From Rosa chinensis (taxonomy: Eukaryota > Streptophyta > Magnoliopsida > Rosales > Rosaceae): 64,000 nucleotides of DNA. How positions within the stretch are numbered: position 1 is the stretch's first letter; each line of letters begins with the position of its first letter. The notes under the pieces were generated by a model, which was given only the letters and a program-made list of their open reading frames with translations, was not told the origin of the DNA and did not search any database. Below are positions 1 to 14,880 of this stretch, in pieces. The translations under genes were made by a program, and so were the position numbers. Location of the stretch: assembly GCF_002994745.2 (NCBI RefSeq), contig NC_037092.1:73442324-73506323 (forward strand), written 5' to 3'.

Positions 1-2024
1 CTTTTTTCTTTGGTTAAAATTCTAATAAAAAGACAAAATTTAAGTTACTAAAAAAGAAAACATAGAGTGTGAATAGTAAAATGGGGAGTATGGATTTCAC
101 TCCCCTTATCTATTCTATTATTAAGAGAAAATGTTTTGTTAGACAAAGTGGACCCGAAAAGACGACTTAATCTTTAAACTATAGATTATCTAAAAATATC
201 TTTTAATAAATGGAGGTCATAATCGTAATAAACAAAATAACATAATAAAATTTTAATTTATTTCCACCTAAAATCTCTCTCTATAACTTCCCACTTCCAC
301 AGTTCCACAGCAAAAGAGGAAAAAAAAAAATTTCAAAAATCCCCATGTTTCTCCAATGATTATTTTTCTTTTTCTTTTGAAAATTAAACACACACACAGT
401 GTGTGTTTTGGTCTAATTATTCCTTAAACTTCCATGAGCCCTTTTGTCTTTTGCCATTCAGGTCAAGGATTATTCAATCCGAATTGCATGTTCAAACGAA
501 CAAGAACTTAATCGAAATAATCATTTAGAGATTTATAGATAACTACACAATATGTCAAACTCTTTATTATGAAATACAAGATAATCCTCTCATTCACACC
601 TTCTTCGACATACAAAAGGAATTACATTCTTTATCTCTTCTAATTGATGGAATCTTTGACCCACTCCTTATGACTTCATCTCAGTTTAGGTCTAACTAAA
701 TCTCTTATAATCACTTCTATATTGTAATATTAGGTTGGTTAATTTAAGATTATCTTAGAGACCTCACCAACCAAAAAAAGAAAATGATAATAGGGAAGTG
801 GATGAATGGTCATTGGTCAAGGCACCTTTCTTGAACATATCATGCATGTGGTCCACACACTAACATGGTCATGCATTTAAAAATATGCAAGTACATAATA
901 TAAGGTGCATTTGTTATACTATAGCATAGGATTAATATAAGGTGCATTTCATTATTCATAGGAGAAAGAAGTCGCTATCTTTACATTCATGCTTCCCAAA
1001 TCCAAGAACAATCCTTTTGAGACCCATGTTGAGCAATTTACATACACACCCTCCATGCTGAAACCTTGCCATATTAGTATTAAACCAAGGCTGAACAGCT
1101 ATTTTATGCATAAGAGAGCTGGAAAAGTTGGCCAAGAAGATCCTGCGATCTCAGGTCGACTGCATTCTTCATCATTTTAGGCATGTCTGGCTAAACCACT
1201 GCAGTTTTCTTTAGCTTCATAGTTTATGTGCACAGAAACTATGCCCTTTACCTGCATACTTGATCGTCCAACTCATCTAACACAGGGTGTAATCATATCA
1301 ACAATAATGCAACGCGTTTAAGATGAAAAAGAGAGTTAACTTTATTTGACTTAAACTATATTTTTAACTAGAATGTGCGGCTTTCTGGAAAGCTTTTGTG
1401 TTGCAATTATGTACATTTCAGATATAGGTTAACGTATCAAATTAGTAGAGTACTAGTCAGCTTCAAATTTGACATGCTAAAATACAGCCACTTAATTTGT
1501 TTATTCTTACCGTTGAAGTCTTAGGCTCCATAGTTTATGAAAATGACAGCGAGTCACTGTTTTGCTTTTGCTAATTGACAGAAAACTATATCGTCAACTA
1601 CAACTTTATCAAATATAAGTCTGATGTAATATTTGATTAGGAAAGAAGTCTAATATGCCCCGTTGAATTGATATCTCCATAATTTGAGTTGACCCTTCTA
1701 AAAGCCATAGATAAACTCGTGAGTCATTTTTGTCACGCAATCAAGTTTTATAATGAGGCTGTTGAACATGAAGAAGGGGATGAGGCAATCAAGTTATTTG
1801 TTTATGAAAACTATTGAACTACCCTGAATAGGTGGAGACTGATTAGGTAATTTTCTTAACTGAGACTTTAGAGCATCACATTTTGTCGTAATTAGACAAC
1901 TAAACTTTATTATTTATTTTTTTATGTAACGATAGAAGTATAATCATCGATATATTAATTGATTAAACTATAAAAATAAAAAAAAACGTATCAATATCAA
2001 AATCTAGTTGGTTCAATAATATGG
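1..2024. other. Gene-poor AT-rich intergenic DNA
   Basis: No coding sequence, RNA gene or transposon with recognisable ends was seen here. A 63-codon open frame at 989-1180 has no recognisable domain and no supporting context. The stretch is AT-rich with short homopolymer runs and a small CA/GT run near 390-405. Confidence 0.6.
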
Positions 2025-2345
2025 AAAATTCTACAATGTGTTAACGTATGACATGCATACAATTGCCTTAAAAGTGGTAAAATGAGTCATCAAAATAGTA
2101 ATATCAGTCCTCAAAGTAGTAACATGAGTCCTTAAAGTGGTAAATTTTCTTAGTTACCACATGAGTCCTCAAAATAGTAATATTAGTCCTCAAAGTGGTA
2201 ACATGAGTCCTTAAAGTGGTAAATTTTCTTAGTTTACCGTATGAGTCCTGAAAATAGTAATATTAGTCTTCAAAGTGATAACATGAGTCCTTAGAGGGGT
2301 AAAAATAGTTGATGTATGAGAAATGTTAACATACCATAGCTTTAC
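2025..2345. repeat. Short dispersed element with internal tandem repeats
   Basis: The ends are loosely inverted: a GTGTTAACGTATGACAT-type start and an ATGTTAACATAC-type end. Between them a motif of the form 'agtcctcaaagtggtaa' recurs many times in a higher-order unit of about 80 bp. A second copy of the whole element lies at about 39492-39655 with far fewer internal repeats. The shared ends and different internal copy number suggest a MITE-like element whose inside expanded by tandem duplication. The superfamily is not assigned. Confidence 0.6.
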
Positions 2346-3217
2346 CCCAATAATATATCTCTCCATAATGGTAGATGATGTTTCGAACTTAAATCTCTCA
2401 TCCAATATTAAAGAAAAAAAAAAGATTGATCCTTATTATATGAAACCTCAAAGGAGACATAAGTGAGAGTCTAACGAATTAACAATTTTATTCACCGCAC
2501 ATGCTAGTAAAAAATATAAAAAAATAAAGAACAATTTACTTTCATGAAGCTCTTGGGTAATTTAAATTGACCTCATGAGGGACTCCACCACAGTTCTCTT
2601 TAAAATAAAGCAACAATCTACTTAGGGTATATTGTATAACGGTACAATATCCTATTTCGGGTGAAAAAGGAAAATGTCTGTATCACTACTTTCTCAAAAA
2701 CAAGAATCTTAATTAGTGAAGGTCTCCCTCATTTCACCTCCTAATCATGCACATCAAACGGAAAATGAAAGCAGAAAAAAGAGAAGAACAAAAAAGAAAG
2801 AAAGAGAGAAAGAAAGCAAAAAAGGAAAAACGAGGAGCAAAAAAATGCAGAAACGGGGGGGAAAAGAACGGAGTGACAGAAACACGAAAACAAGAGAAAA
2901 CACTGGATCCAAAAAGTATCTCACTTTTGGGGTTTTCCTCTCCCTTCCTTGCTTTCCAAACAAAATTAAAGCAAAAGAAAAGAAACCACGCCTCTCTTGG
3001 TTTATATTTATCCAACCCTCCCTCCTCTTTCATTTTTCTCCCAATCCTATCTACTCCCTCCAAACCCTCTCTCTACTAGTCCCCAGCAACAAGAAAGTGA
3101 AAGAAAAACAGCACAAAGCTTTTTAGAGAGAGAGAGAGAGAGAAAGCAGAGACATTCCAAAAGCTTTTTTCTCAGCTGTTTCTCTCTCTCACTAGAATTG
3201 GATTCATTCCTCAGCCA
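2346..3217 (+). promoter_or_regulatory. Upstream region and probable 5' leader of the BSK gene
   Basis: This is the non-coding stretch before the BSK start codon. The first part is plain AT-rich DNA. From about 2770 it becomes purine-rich, then pyrimidine-rich, with a GA run near 3125-3143 and CT runs near 3180, as is common in plant 5' leaders. No TATA box is convincing enough to fix a transcription start. Open frames crossing this region on both strands reflect the biased composition only. Confidence 0.4.
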
Positions 3218-6728
<3,511 letters not shown>

Positions 6729-6746
6729 ATGTATATAGGTGTTCCA

Positions 6747-6765
6747 CCCCCCCCCCCCCCCCCCC
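6747..6765. repeat. 19-base poly-C run in the 3' region of the BSK gene
   Basis: A run of about 19 C begins 18 bases after the BSK stop codon, inside the probable 3' untranslated region. The related relic at 14637-14880 has a T-rich stretch at the matching place, so the run is probably a recent slippage product. The exact length may be uncertain in any assembly. Confidence 0.8.
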
Positions 6766-8188
6766 GCCTCTTCTTTTATTTAAACCTGTATCTAGTTTTG
6801 TTAATTCCCTCTTTGGTATTTGAGTTCTGCTCTACAGCACCAAAAGATTCATTGTAACAATCTTTATGTTGGTCTTGGTGTATCTTTTCATTTATTTTGA
6901 TCTATAGGAGCTTCTGTACTTAAGACAGAAGTCAAAATTTCTTGTTTGTTCTTTCTCTTTCTGATATGATTATATAAAATGCTATATGATTTTGATTTTT
7001 CAGTCTGTCATCATGCAAAACATAAATCGTTTTTGGTTAATCAATATTTTTGAAAGAACTAGGATTTTTGTTTTTGTAAAAATGAATAAATAAATAAAAA
7101 AATAAAAAAATCTTTTGACGCCTTCTCCTTGGGGACCTTGCTTAAAGTAACAGGCCACATTCTGGCTATTAAGAAATCTTTCGGCCCAAACCCTCAACAG
7201 CATTAATATTAAAACGCGGTTTTGAAAATGCACTATAGAAAGAGAGTGTTGTTTCTGCAACGGTCATATTGATTTGGGATTTTAGGGTTCCGTCTAGAAT
7301 CAAAAGTGCAAAGATGTTCTCTCCTTTTGGAATTCAAGACTCCAAATGCTGCGAATTAAGATGTCGAATTGATTGCTGTTTTTTATTCAGTTGCTATGCT
7401 TTCGTTAATAATTTTGCAGCGAATTTTAAGAACTCAAGGTTAGGTTTTTCTGGAATTTTTTTTCTCGATTTAAAGCATGTTTTGGTTGTTGTTATGCACA
7501 AGAACACTAGAAGCATTCCCGGCGTGCGTCTACGTTAGCGTGATGGTGACTGGATGGTATTTACATTTTATGTTTGACTAGTGATCTTGTGAAATTGAAA
7601 CAATTGTGTGCATATCTGTGTATATATATATATTGATGAGATGATATATTGAAATTTGCACACTGAAGTTTTGTATTTGTGATTGAATGACAATTCATGT
7701 AATAAAAGTTTATCTCTTAGTACATGATTACTGTTTTCATTGAGAAAATTGCAGATCCGGTAAAATTTCATATAAGCAATTAAAAGTTGTATTCTAAATT
7801 GAAATTAAAACTGAAACTTCACCTTGGTCTGAAAATTTTAGTAAATATAAATGGACATGTTACACAAAGTAATTCTCTGTTGATTTTTGCTTAAATTCAT
7901 TCAGTTTAAGTTGACCAGTGACTTGTATATGTCCCTTTTAAACTATATGAATTATGTCTTCCAAAGAATTATGAACTGTATAGTGTAAAATGTGAAACAA
8001 CATTGCACATGTTTTTGAATTCATATTTGGATATTTAAAGACTTTTCTTCTGTCATAAAGATGTTGACTGTGTTTTTGGATAACATAAATTCACTTATCA
8101 TGGTATACTGATTAAGAAACTTCAGAATATCCTATCTTCTGCTATTTTTGTTGAATAGATGGGTGGTCTAGTCTAGCAGAATCACGGG
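6766..8188. other. Intergenic DNA downstream of the BSK gene
   Basis: The first ~250 bases are probably the BSK 3' untranslated region and terminator. The rest has no recognisable gene. An 89-codon open frame at 7269-7538 has a cysteine-rich middle but no known domain and no splice context I could support. A short TA run lies near 7621-7632. Confidence 0.5.
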
Positions 8189-8540
8189 ATGTCTTGTCAC
8201 TATCGCTCCCGGTCTCGTTTATCTGTAAAACAAACAAAGGTCGGAGGGAAGACCGAGTGTGCGGGCCTTCAATGCTCTGAGGCCTAAGTCAGTATCGTTA
8301 TAAGATAAAGATAATAGAAAGCAATAGTAAACAATTATCTCTTTAAGATGTTGGGGACGAGCCATTTGTAGAGGATTTGGGGAGATATAGTTCCCTTGCT
8401 GCCAATGTGGGACGTTTGGGTTTTCGATATTGCCCCATGGGGGGTATCGGGACCCTCATTTAGTGGTGTGTCTTACTCTTTGGTAGCTATATGAGCCTTG
8501 TGCTTCCGGTATTTGTGCCTGAGAGGTATATATACCAACA
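8189..8540. mobile_element. Possible solo LTR or TRIM-like fragment
   Basis: A ~350-bp block of higher GC starts with TG (TGTCTTGTCACTATCGCTCC) and ends with CA (GTATATATACCAACA). It includes a 'ggcctaagtcagtatcg' stretch that resembles motifs recurring in plant retroelement LTRs. No matching 5-bp target duplication was found, so the boundaries and class are tentative. Confidence 0.35.
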
Positions 8541-8777
8541 TCTGCTATAAAGGTGTTGCTTGATATTGTCTTCAGAATTTTGGGGTATATTGATTGCATT
8601 CTATTTTGCTTTATACTATTGTTTTGTTTTGGATTGTTCTGTTTTATCTTATGTGTTTATTGAGCTGCTTAAGAATTAACATAGTGTGCAAAATGTTATT
8701 TAACAAAACCTTATTTTAAGAACTTTTAAAACTAATCTTACATTTTTCTTTGCTTTTTCTCTCTAGGAATTACCTAT

Positions 8778-10345
8778 ATGAACTTGAATAACATCCAGAT
8801 GCTCACTGGATCCAACTTTAAGGCTTGAAAGAGTGGTTTAAAGTTCTATATGATGATGCATGAGAACATGGATCTGTGTTTTACTGATGTTGAACCTTAT
8901 GAGCTAGATGCAAATAGTACAGCTGAAGAGAAAAGTACTATAATGACTGGCATAGGGCTAACAAAAGAGCCAAAAATGTTATGAGAACTATCATTTCTAA
9001 TACACCAAAGGGTACTGTAGAAGAGCCTCTACTGGTTGCAAATTATATGGAGGTCATAGCTGAAAATTTAAGAAGAGTGATAAGGCAGAGGCAGCAAGGT
9101 TGTCCATAAGCTTAAGTATAATGGCACCTAGGGGGGTCAGAGAGTACATCCTGAAACTTATTGACCACAATACCAGGCTCAGAGAGTAGAGAGTTGGACA
9201 TGGGTGTCAAAGATGATCATGTGGTGCACATTGCACTGCATTCCGTGCCTAGTAGTTTTAGCTAGTTAAGAACCAGCTACATTGCACAAAGGAGAAGTGG
9301 ACCCTAAATGAGCTTATTTTCATCTGTGTGGATGAGGAAGATAGGATTAACAAGGACAAGGAACCTACTACTACTGTGAATCTGGTTTAGAAGCCAAAGT
9401 GGAAATAAGAATAACAAACTTAAGGCCAACAAAACCATTACTGAGCCATCTGGAAATATTGCAGTAGCCAAAACCAATAAGCCTTTAAGTTCAAGTACTA
9501 CTACTTGTGCAAAAAGGTAAGACAAATGAAGAAGGACTGTTCAGGATTTAAGGCATGGTTGGTGAAAAAGAGTAGGATTAATTCTTTAGACATTTTTTCA
9601 TTCCGTTTATACTGTTAATATTGAATTTCATTCATATTGGTTAGATTCCGGCACTCCCTTACACAATACGAATTCTATGCAGGGATTCATAAGGAAGAGG
9701 AAGCCAAGAAGTGATGAAGTCAACATCTGTGTTGGCAATGGAATGATAGTTGCAGTGAAGGATGCTACAACCTTTAAGATTAGACTTGGGTTGAGGAAAT
9801 TTTCTGGTTTTAGATAATTCTTATTATATTCGCTCAATTAAAAGGAATTTGCTTTCAGTTAGTCTTTTGGTTAAGTCTGGATGCTGTTTTTACTTGACTC
9901 AAGTGGAATAAAAAATTTTAAGAATCTTTTGATTTTATAGAATTCTTCTACTTTTGGTTATGGTGTTATTTTTAATGATTATTGGAAAGTAAATTGTTCA
10001 TTATCTTAGCAAGAAGTGTTACTTGAAAACATTCATAATACTTTAAGCAACGGCACTATTACTGGTGTAAAAAGAACCTTGTATAATGAAAAATCAACAC
10101 ATCTTTGGCATAGGAGACTTAACTACATTTCAAAAGAAAGATTGCAAATACTTGTGGAAAATAAAACATTACTAGAATTAGACTTTATTGATCTTGAAGA
10201 TTGTATTAAATGCTTTAAAGGTAAAATGACAAACCTAAGGAAAAAAAAATGCTAACAAAAGTAAGAAACTGTTAGAATTAATACACAAAGATATTTGTGG
10301 ACAATTCAAGTATAAAACTATATGTGGAAATGTTTACTTGTACCA
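8778..10345 (+). pseudogene. Degenerate Copia retrotransposon: gag, protease and pre-integrase remnant
   Basis: Translating across stops and frameshifts gives recognisable Copia pieces in order. A gag start at 8778 reads MNLNNIQMLTGSNFK, followed by a block with NDWHRANKRAKNVMRTI. Near 9640 a protease-like WLDSGTPLHNTNSM appears with the DSG-type active site. At 10076-10250 the gag-pre-integrase zinc motif reads HLWHRRLN...CIKCFKG, an HHCC arrangement. Similarity stops soon after, so integrase, reverse transcriptase and RNase H are missing. No LTR pair was identified. It cannot be expressed as an active polyprotein. Confidence 0.8.
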
Positions 10346-10980
10346 TCCATTCCTCTTGGGTTCAACAACCTTTCTTAAATCCCTATACTATTACTTGTAT
10401 CCCTTATATCCTCTTGGGAGGGGACGTTGAGCTAGTCATCTTCTTGCTTCTTTAAAAAAAAAAAAAGAAAAAAAAAAGGTGGCTATTTGGCTTACACTCA
10501 TTTAGAAATAGGACATTTTTGTCATGCCTTCTGTCATCAAAATCCTAGATACATAGTGAATATACATGGTGATATTGGAAAGCTATTGATATGGCTGAAA
10601 CCGCTTCTATATGTATAGACTATAGAATCTAAATAGTTAGCTGTTAGACTATTAGGTTACTGGTGGGATTACAATTAAGAAGCTGTTTACACCCGGTTTA
10701 TCAACCTCTATTTCGTCAAGTCATAGCCATTGGAGGGAGACTCCTAATAATTATTAATAATCTTCTAATTATAACCATCTTTATCTGAAGAGGTTAGAGG
10801 AAGCATGTTAGAAGTGCCTCTCGTATGTGATAACTCCACGCAACAATCTAGGAGTTTGGGTTAGAATTGGCTAGTGTGGTATATACATATCCAAACAAAG
10901 AGAGAGAGATATGAAAGATAAAGAACTTTGGCTTCTTGGATTAGTTAGGACTTTCAGCAAAGACGTGGTGCAATGTTAAT
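10346..10980. other. Intergenic repeat-derived DNA
   Basis: No gene was seen. An A-rich tract at 10454-10478 (A run, G, A run) follows non-coding sequence and may be the poly-A tail of a retroposon fragment on the plus strand, but no target duplication was found. Confidence 0.4.
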
Positions 10981-11060
10981 CAGTGGCGGAACCAGGATTT
11001 AAAACCTAGGGGCGGCGGCGCCGGGGGGGGGGGGGGGGGGGGGTGGGGGGTCCAAAAATA
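10981..11060. mobile_element. hAT-like terminus followed by a long poly-G run
   Basis: The sequence CAGTGGCGGAACCAGG at 10981 resembles the terminal inverted repeat of Tip100-type hAT transposons, which commonly begin CAGGGGCGGAGCCAGG. A run of 21 G follows at 11023-11043, then T and six more G. I could not find the matching opposite end, so this is at most one end of an old element. Confidence 0.4.
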
Positions 11061-11219
11061 AAAGATGATTATACACAATCATACTGTTAAAATTTAGAAA
11101 CAAGCTTAAAAAGTTCAAAACTTTCCCTATTGTTTTCTACAAAACCTTATACAAAATTCTTTCTTAATTGTTATAGATACAAATTAATACATTCTATCAA
11201 AATAATTATTGGTTAATTT

Positions 11220-11940
11220 TAGGGTTGCACAAGGATTGGGTTGGATCGGTTTTCACTCCAAACCATCTCTATGCTAAAGTGAGCGGTTTAGGCATTTTGG
11301 AGAACTAGTCATAAAAAAGAAGAAGCTTAATCCGACCCAATCCAATCCAATCAAAGATGGTTTGGTTCGGTCGGTTAGGCGGTTTTCACCTATATAATAT
11401 TAACCTACTATTTATGAAAAAATTCAATCTCAATAATTGAAATTATGTTAAATTATCTAAATTTAAAATTCAATAATTAAAATTCCAAAACATATAGTCA
11501 AAAACTAAAATCTAAATTAGATTCAAAGTGATTCACTTATTTAATGACTTATCCATCAGTACTAGTTTAATATGATAGTATTAAAGGTCAAAGAATGAGA
11601 GATTGAGAGATTAGATATGTGATGTGAGAGGATTAAAAAAATTGTAGTGATTATATACTAAGGTTTTATGCCTTTGGGACTTAAAGTCAATATAGTAGTT
11701 TATAACTGGATATTTAAAACTTACTTAGAACAAACCGAACAAATGAATATATATTTATTATGTGCATATATAAAAAAAACGTTTTTATCTTATATTTTAA
11801 ACATACCCGTCTATTCGGGTTCCGCGGTTTAAGCATAAGAGAAACCAAACCAATCCATTTCATAGATAATTTGGTTCGGTATTGAACCGATTTTGAATTT
11901 TGAAAGTAAAAAAAACAACAACCAAACCATATTTGTTAAT
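11220..11940. repeat. GGTTCGG-type AT-rich repeat, possibly hAT-derived
   Basis: Both sides of this block contain clusters of 'ggttcggt' and 'aaccgaac' related words, and the middle is very AT-rich. The style resembles the better-defined hAT element at 25685-26376, but the ends and target duplication are not resolved here. Confidence 0.3.
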
Positions 11941-11962
11941 TAACTAATTGATCAATGTTAGG

Positions 11963-12225
11963 AGCATCTCCAACAGAATACTTACTTCAAATTTTTTTTT
12001 AAAATTTAACTAATTTTAGGCTAAGTTTGATCGCAACAGAGCTAAACAAAAGCTAAATTTAACTTTAACTAAAAACCCTAGCTATATTTAGCTAAAGAGG
12101 AGAGATAATTTAACTAAAACTTAAACTTAACTTTAGATTTAGATAGTCTGCTAGAGCAGAACTCAACAAGTAAACTACTTATATTTTATTTTTAGCTATG
12201 AAGGTACCTAAACTGTTGGAGATGC
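11963..12225. mobile_element. MITE with GCATCTCCAACAG terminal repeats
   Basis: A perfect 13-bp inverted repeat, GCATCTCCAACAG at 11963-11975 and CTGTTGGAGATGC at 12213-12225, bounds 263 bp of AT-rich DNA with many 'ttagctaaa' words. Terminal repeats of this kind mark a large class of plant MITEs. The target duplication is not clear and there is no coding capacity. Confidence 0.65.
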
Positions 12226-12412
12226 GAAGTATGTATAACATTACAAGATGTTGGAAGATTGACGCATGATAATTGACAAGCCACTTGTCACATGAGAACT
12301 ACACTCCTATTTGTTGAAGTATTCTAATGCACCAATTAAACTGGGTACGTCAATTGGATTGAAGTAAAGGCAGTTGCATGGAAGAATGACTAAACCACTT
12401 CAGCCTCTATGT

Positions 12413-13175
12413 AAAGAAGCAATGATAGATATCAAGTCTTGAGAAAAAACCAAGTCACAAAAGGAAAAAATATACACAAAACCCTAGGAGAGTATTTCTC
12501 TCAACCTAGTCTTCTACGACACCCTAACCTCTTGCTATCGCTTCCTCCTCTCCATGGCCTCCATAGATGCCGTCACAGCAAGCTTTGGTGCTCCTCTTGC
12601 TCTCACAGCGGGTGGTAGCGCCCTAGATCTGGGAAAAATTGGCAGTGGTCCTGTGTGCAGAACTTCCCAATATTTTCTACTTGGCAAACCTTTGATCGAG
12701 GATGACAATGATGTGTCTCTTGTCACTTTGAAGAAGAAGACAGGTAGACTGCCGGAAGTAAGAACAAGAGTCAACGGCCCAGTAACTGCAATTGGAGGTT
12801 CAGATTCTAGCCCTAGAGATAAGGGCAAAGGAAAGCCTCTTTCCTGGTCTCTTGCCTACCACTTGAAATTGGGTCTTCTATTACTTTCTTCTTAGTTTAC
12901 TCTAGTTGTACACCAATTGAGGTCTCTAGGCGACTAGGTTTACTTTTCAAAGAGGGGTTAGTAGTGAGGACTTGATTTCTTGTTGTTTAGGCTCAATAAG
13001 CTAGTGAGCGTATGTGTTAACAGTGAGGGTCACTTGTGTTTTTCTTGGAGGCTTGTGCCATTTAATTTTTTTGGTATGAGACAGTATCTGATGTACGTGC
13101 CTTCTGGCCATAGATAAGTAATGAAGTTATCTATTTTCTCAAAAAAATAAAATAAAAAAAGAAGCAATGATAGAT
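12413..13175 (+). mobile_element. Internally deleted LINE with 18-bp target duplication
   Basis: The 18-bp sequence AAAGAAGCAATGATAGAT occurs at 12413-12430 and again at 13158-13175, just after an A-rich tail at 13137-13157. The ~727-bp insert begins with a leader and a 113-codon open frame at 12554-12895 (starts MASIDAVTASFGAPL) that would suit the start of a LINE ORF1, although I recognise no domain. It then jumps to 3'-end-like sequence ending TTATCTATTTTCTC before the tail. The reverse transcriptase is absent. Both ends being present with the inside missing points to internal deletion, not 5' truncation. Confidence 0.7.
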
Positions 13176-13914
13176 CAAGAGAGACACACACAACTCCAGT
13201 CAAAAACTCCATCATGGGTTTCCTTTCATTTTTCTTAACTCCAGATTAGTTAGGTTATCTCTTCAATTTCTTAGTTGTTTGTTCTACTAGTTCTTTCCTT
13301 GTAACCTAGTATGATTTCAATTGCTTCCTTTGCTACTTTTGGTAATAGTTGGTAGTTGTTTTTTCAAGCCATTTGCTTTTTTCGCTCTTTACATTACCAC
13401 TCTTTTAATTCTTGCAAATTATTTTGTTCCTCTTTACTTTCCCGCTCTTAGTCTAGAGTTTACTTCTTCGCTCTTCTATTATCACACTCTAGTTTTTGCA
13501 TTAGGAGTAGTTTTAATGTAATTGTTTGGTTACCGATCACCATTCATCTCATCCATTGAACAACCCGAAAGTCCTTGTCTCCAAGGCATCAGACCTTCAG
13601 TTGAGATTGTTCATTCCTTGGCTTGTAATCACTCGATGAAGTCAAAATCACGAGTAATACATCTACAATTGGACACTTGGCCTCTCGACCATGTACCTGC
13701 AATCTATTGATCAACAAGGACAGTTGTTCCTTGATCTCTTGGCTATCTCGACTAAGACGATTTTCAAATCAACATAAGGTACGTATTTTGTCTTGCGAAC
13801 ATAAAGTCATGATTTTCAATAAGTAAGAATATCTCCATTAAGGTAGAGGTGTATTGGGGCCAGAGCTATATTTTAGCCCCTGAATTTATTTATTTTTATT
13901 AAATTACTTATGAA
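13176..13914. other. Intergenic DNA, possibly an old LTR interrupted by the LINE
   Basis: The flanks of the LINE (about 12243-12412 and 13176-13780) look like one continuous non-coding repeat, starting near TGTTGGAAGATTGACGC. It may be a fragment of an LTR. No partner copy or target duplication was found in this window. Open frames at 13321-13521 and 13522-13710 have no recognisable domains. Confidence 0.3.
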
Positions 13915-14375
13915 CCATCTCCAGTAAGGCAATGCTAAATTTTAGCCATTTCCAATATTTTATGGTTTTACATTATGCTTTCCAAATTTATGATTTTTAT
14001 TTTATTATAATAATATTTTTATGCACACTAAAATTAATTTTTGAGACATATATTATATGTATATATTAGCGTTGCACAACTAAACATATATATTGCATGT
14101 ATGTGCCTATTAGTTAAGCCAATCAAACACATTAAATGACAACAGCCCAAATGAATGTAGAATGTGCCTATTAATTAGGCATCACCTTTGGATTCCAAAG
14201 GTAATATATTTGTGGTATTTGATTTGTTTCAAAGGAGAAAACAATCAGCCTAATTCTACTTTCCTTCAGCCATTTTGTGCTGGGTCTCATCAGAACTAAA
14301 AAGTCCCCGAAAGAGCTATATGCAGCTCTCTCAACCCACCCTGCCCAATTAATTTGGCTCTCTTATTGGAGATGG
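13915..14375. mobile_element. MITE with CCATCTCCAGTAAG terminal repeats
   Basis: CCATCTCCAGTAAG at 13915-13928 is inverted at 14362-14375 as CTTATTGGAGATGG, with one mismatch in 14 bases. The 461-bp interior is AT-rich and non-coding. It is similar in style to the element at 11963-12225 but is not an obvious copy of it. Confidence 0.55.
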
Positions 14376-14636
14376 CCTAACCTCTTATGATTTAAAGATA
14401 ACCCCTTATAGACTGCTAGCTAGTCTCACAGACTATCTGATTACTACTTTATATGTGACATATATATAGATAGTATATAGGATTAGATAATAGTTTTGGT
14501 ATGTGATAGCTTATATAGTTACACAAGTTTAGACATGTTATACTAGCTATCTAATGTAAGCTGTTAAGAAAGGACTGATTACTACTTTATCACCTTACTT
14601 CTAGGTGTATGTCTTAAGTCCTTTCTTGGTTTTGGT

Positions 14637-14880
14637 ATGCAGTTCATGGGACCATAGAATTGCCAACTTTGTATGCTAGACGTTGTTTTTGTTACTTAAT
14701 GCATGGCACAAGAAGCTCTTGGAGATGCAATGCATGCGCAACTACTACAGCCTGAATGGCTCATTGCCTTTTATCTTAAGGCAGCTGTCGTAGAGAGCCT
14801 ATAGCTGTACACTGATATGTCAGAAACTCTATAAGTTGGCGCATCCTTGGAAGATATAAGATACGGCAAAGTTAAATGTC
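14637..14880 (+). pseudogene. Relic of the last BSK exon
   Basis: This segment aligns along its whole length with exon 10 of the BSK gene (6486-6728), including the intron-side TGCAG acceptor and part of the 3' untranslated region. Shared blocks include the stretches encoding ARRC and QEALGDAM. It carries several in-frame stops and small deletions, so it cannot be translated. Exons 1-9 are not present around it. Introns are not removed at its 5' edge (the splice-acceptor context is retained), which argues for a DNA-level duplicate and not a processed copy. Confidence 0.85.

Noticed and set aside
989..1180. 63-codon open frame
   Set aside because: No domain, no splice or promoter context, and the length is expected by chance in 64 kb.
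2716..3126. Long open frames on both strands upstream of the BSK gene
   Set aside because: They overlap each other, consist of Lys/Arg/Glu or Phe/Ser runs from purine/pyrimidine-rich DNA, and lie in the probable BSK leader.
8189..8540. Cassandra-type TRIM with 5S rRNA sequence
   Set aside because: The block lacks the 5S internal promoter motifs, so the name was not used.
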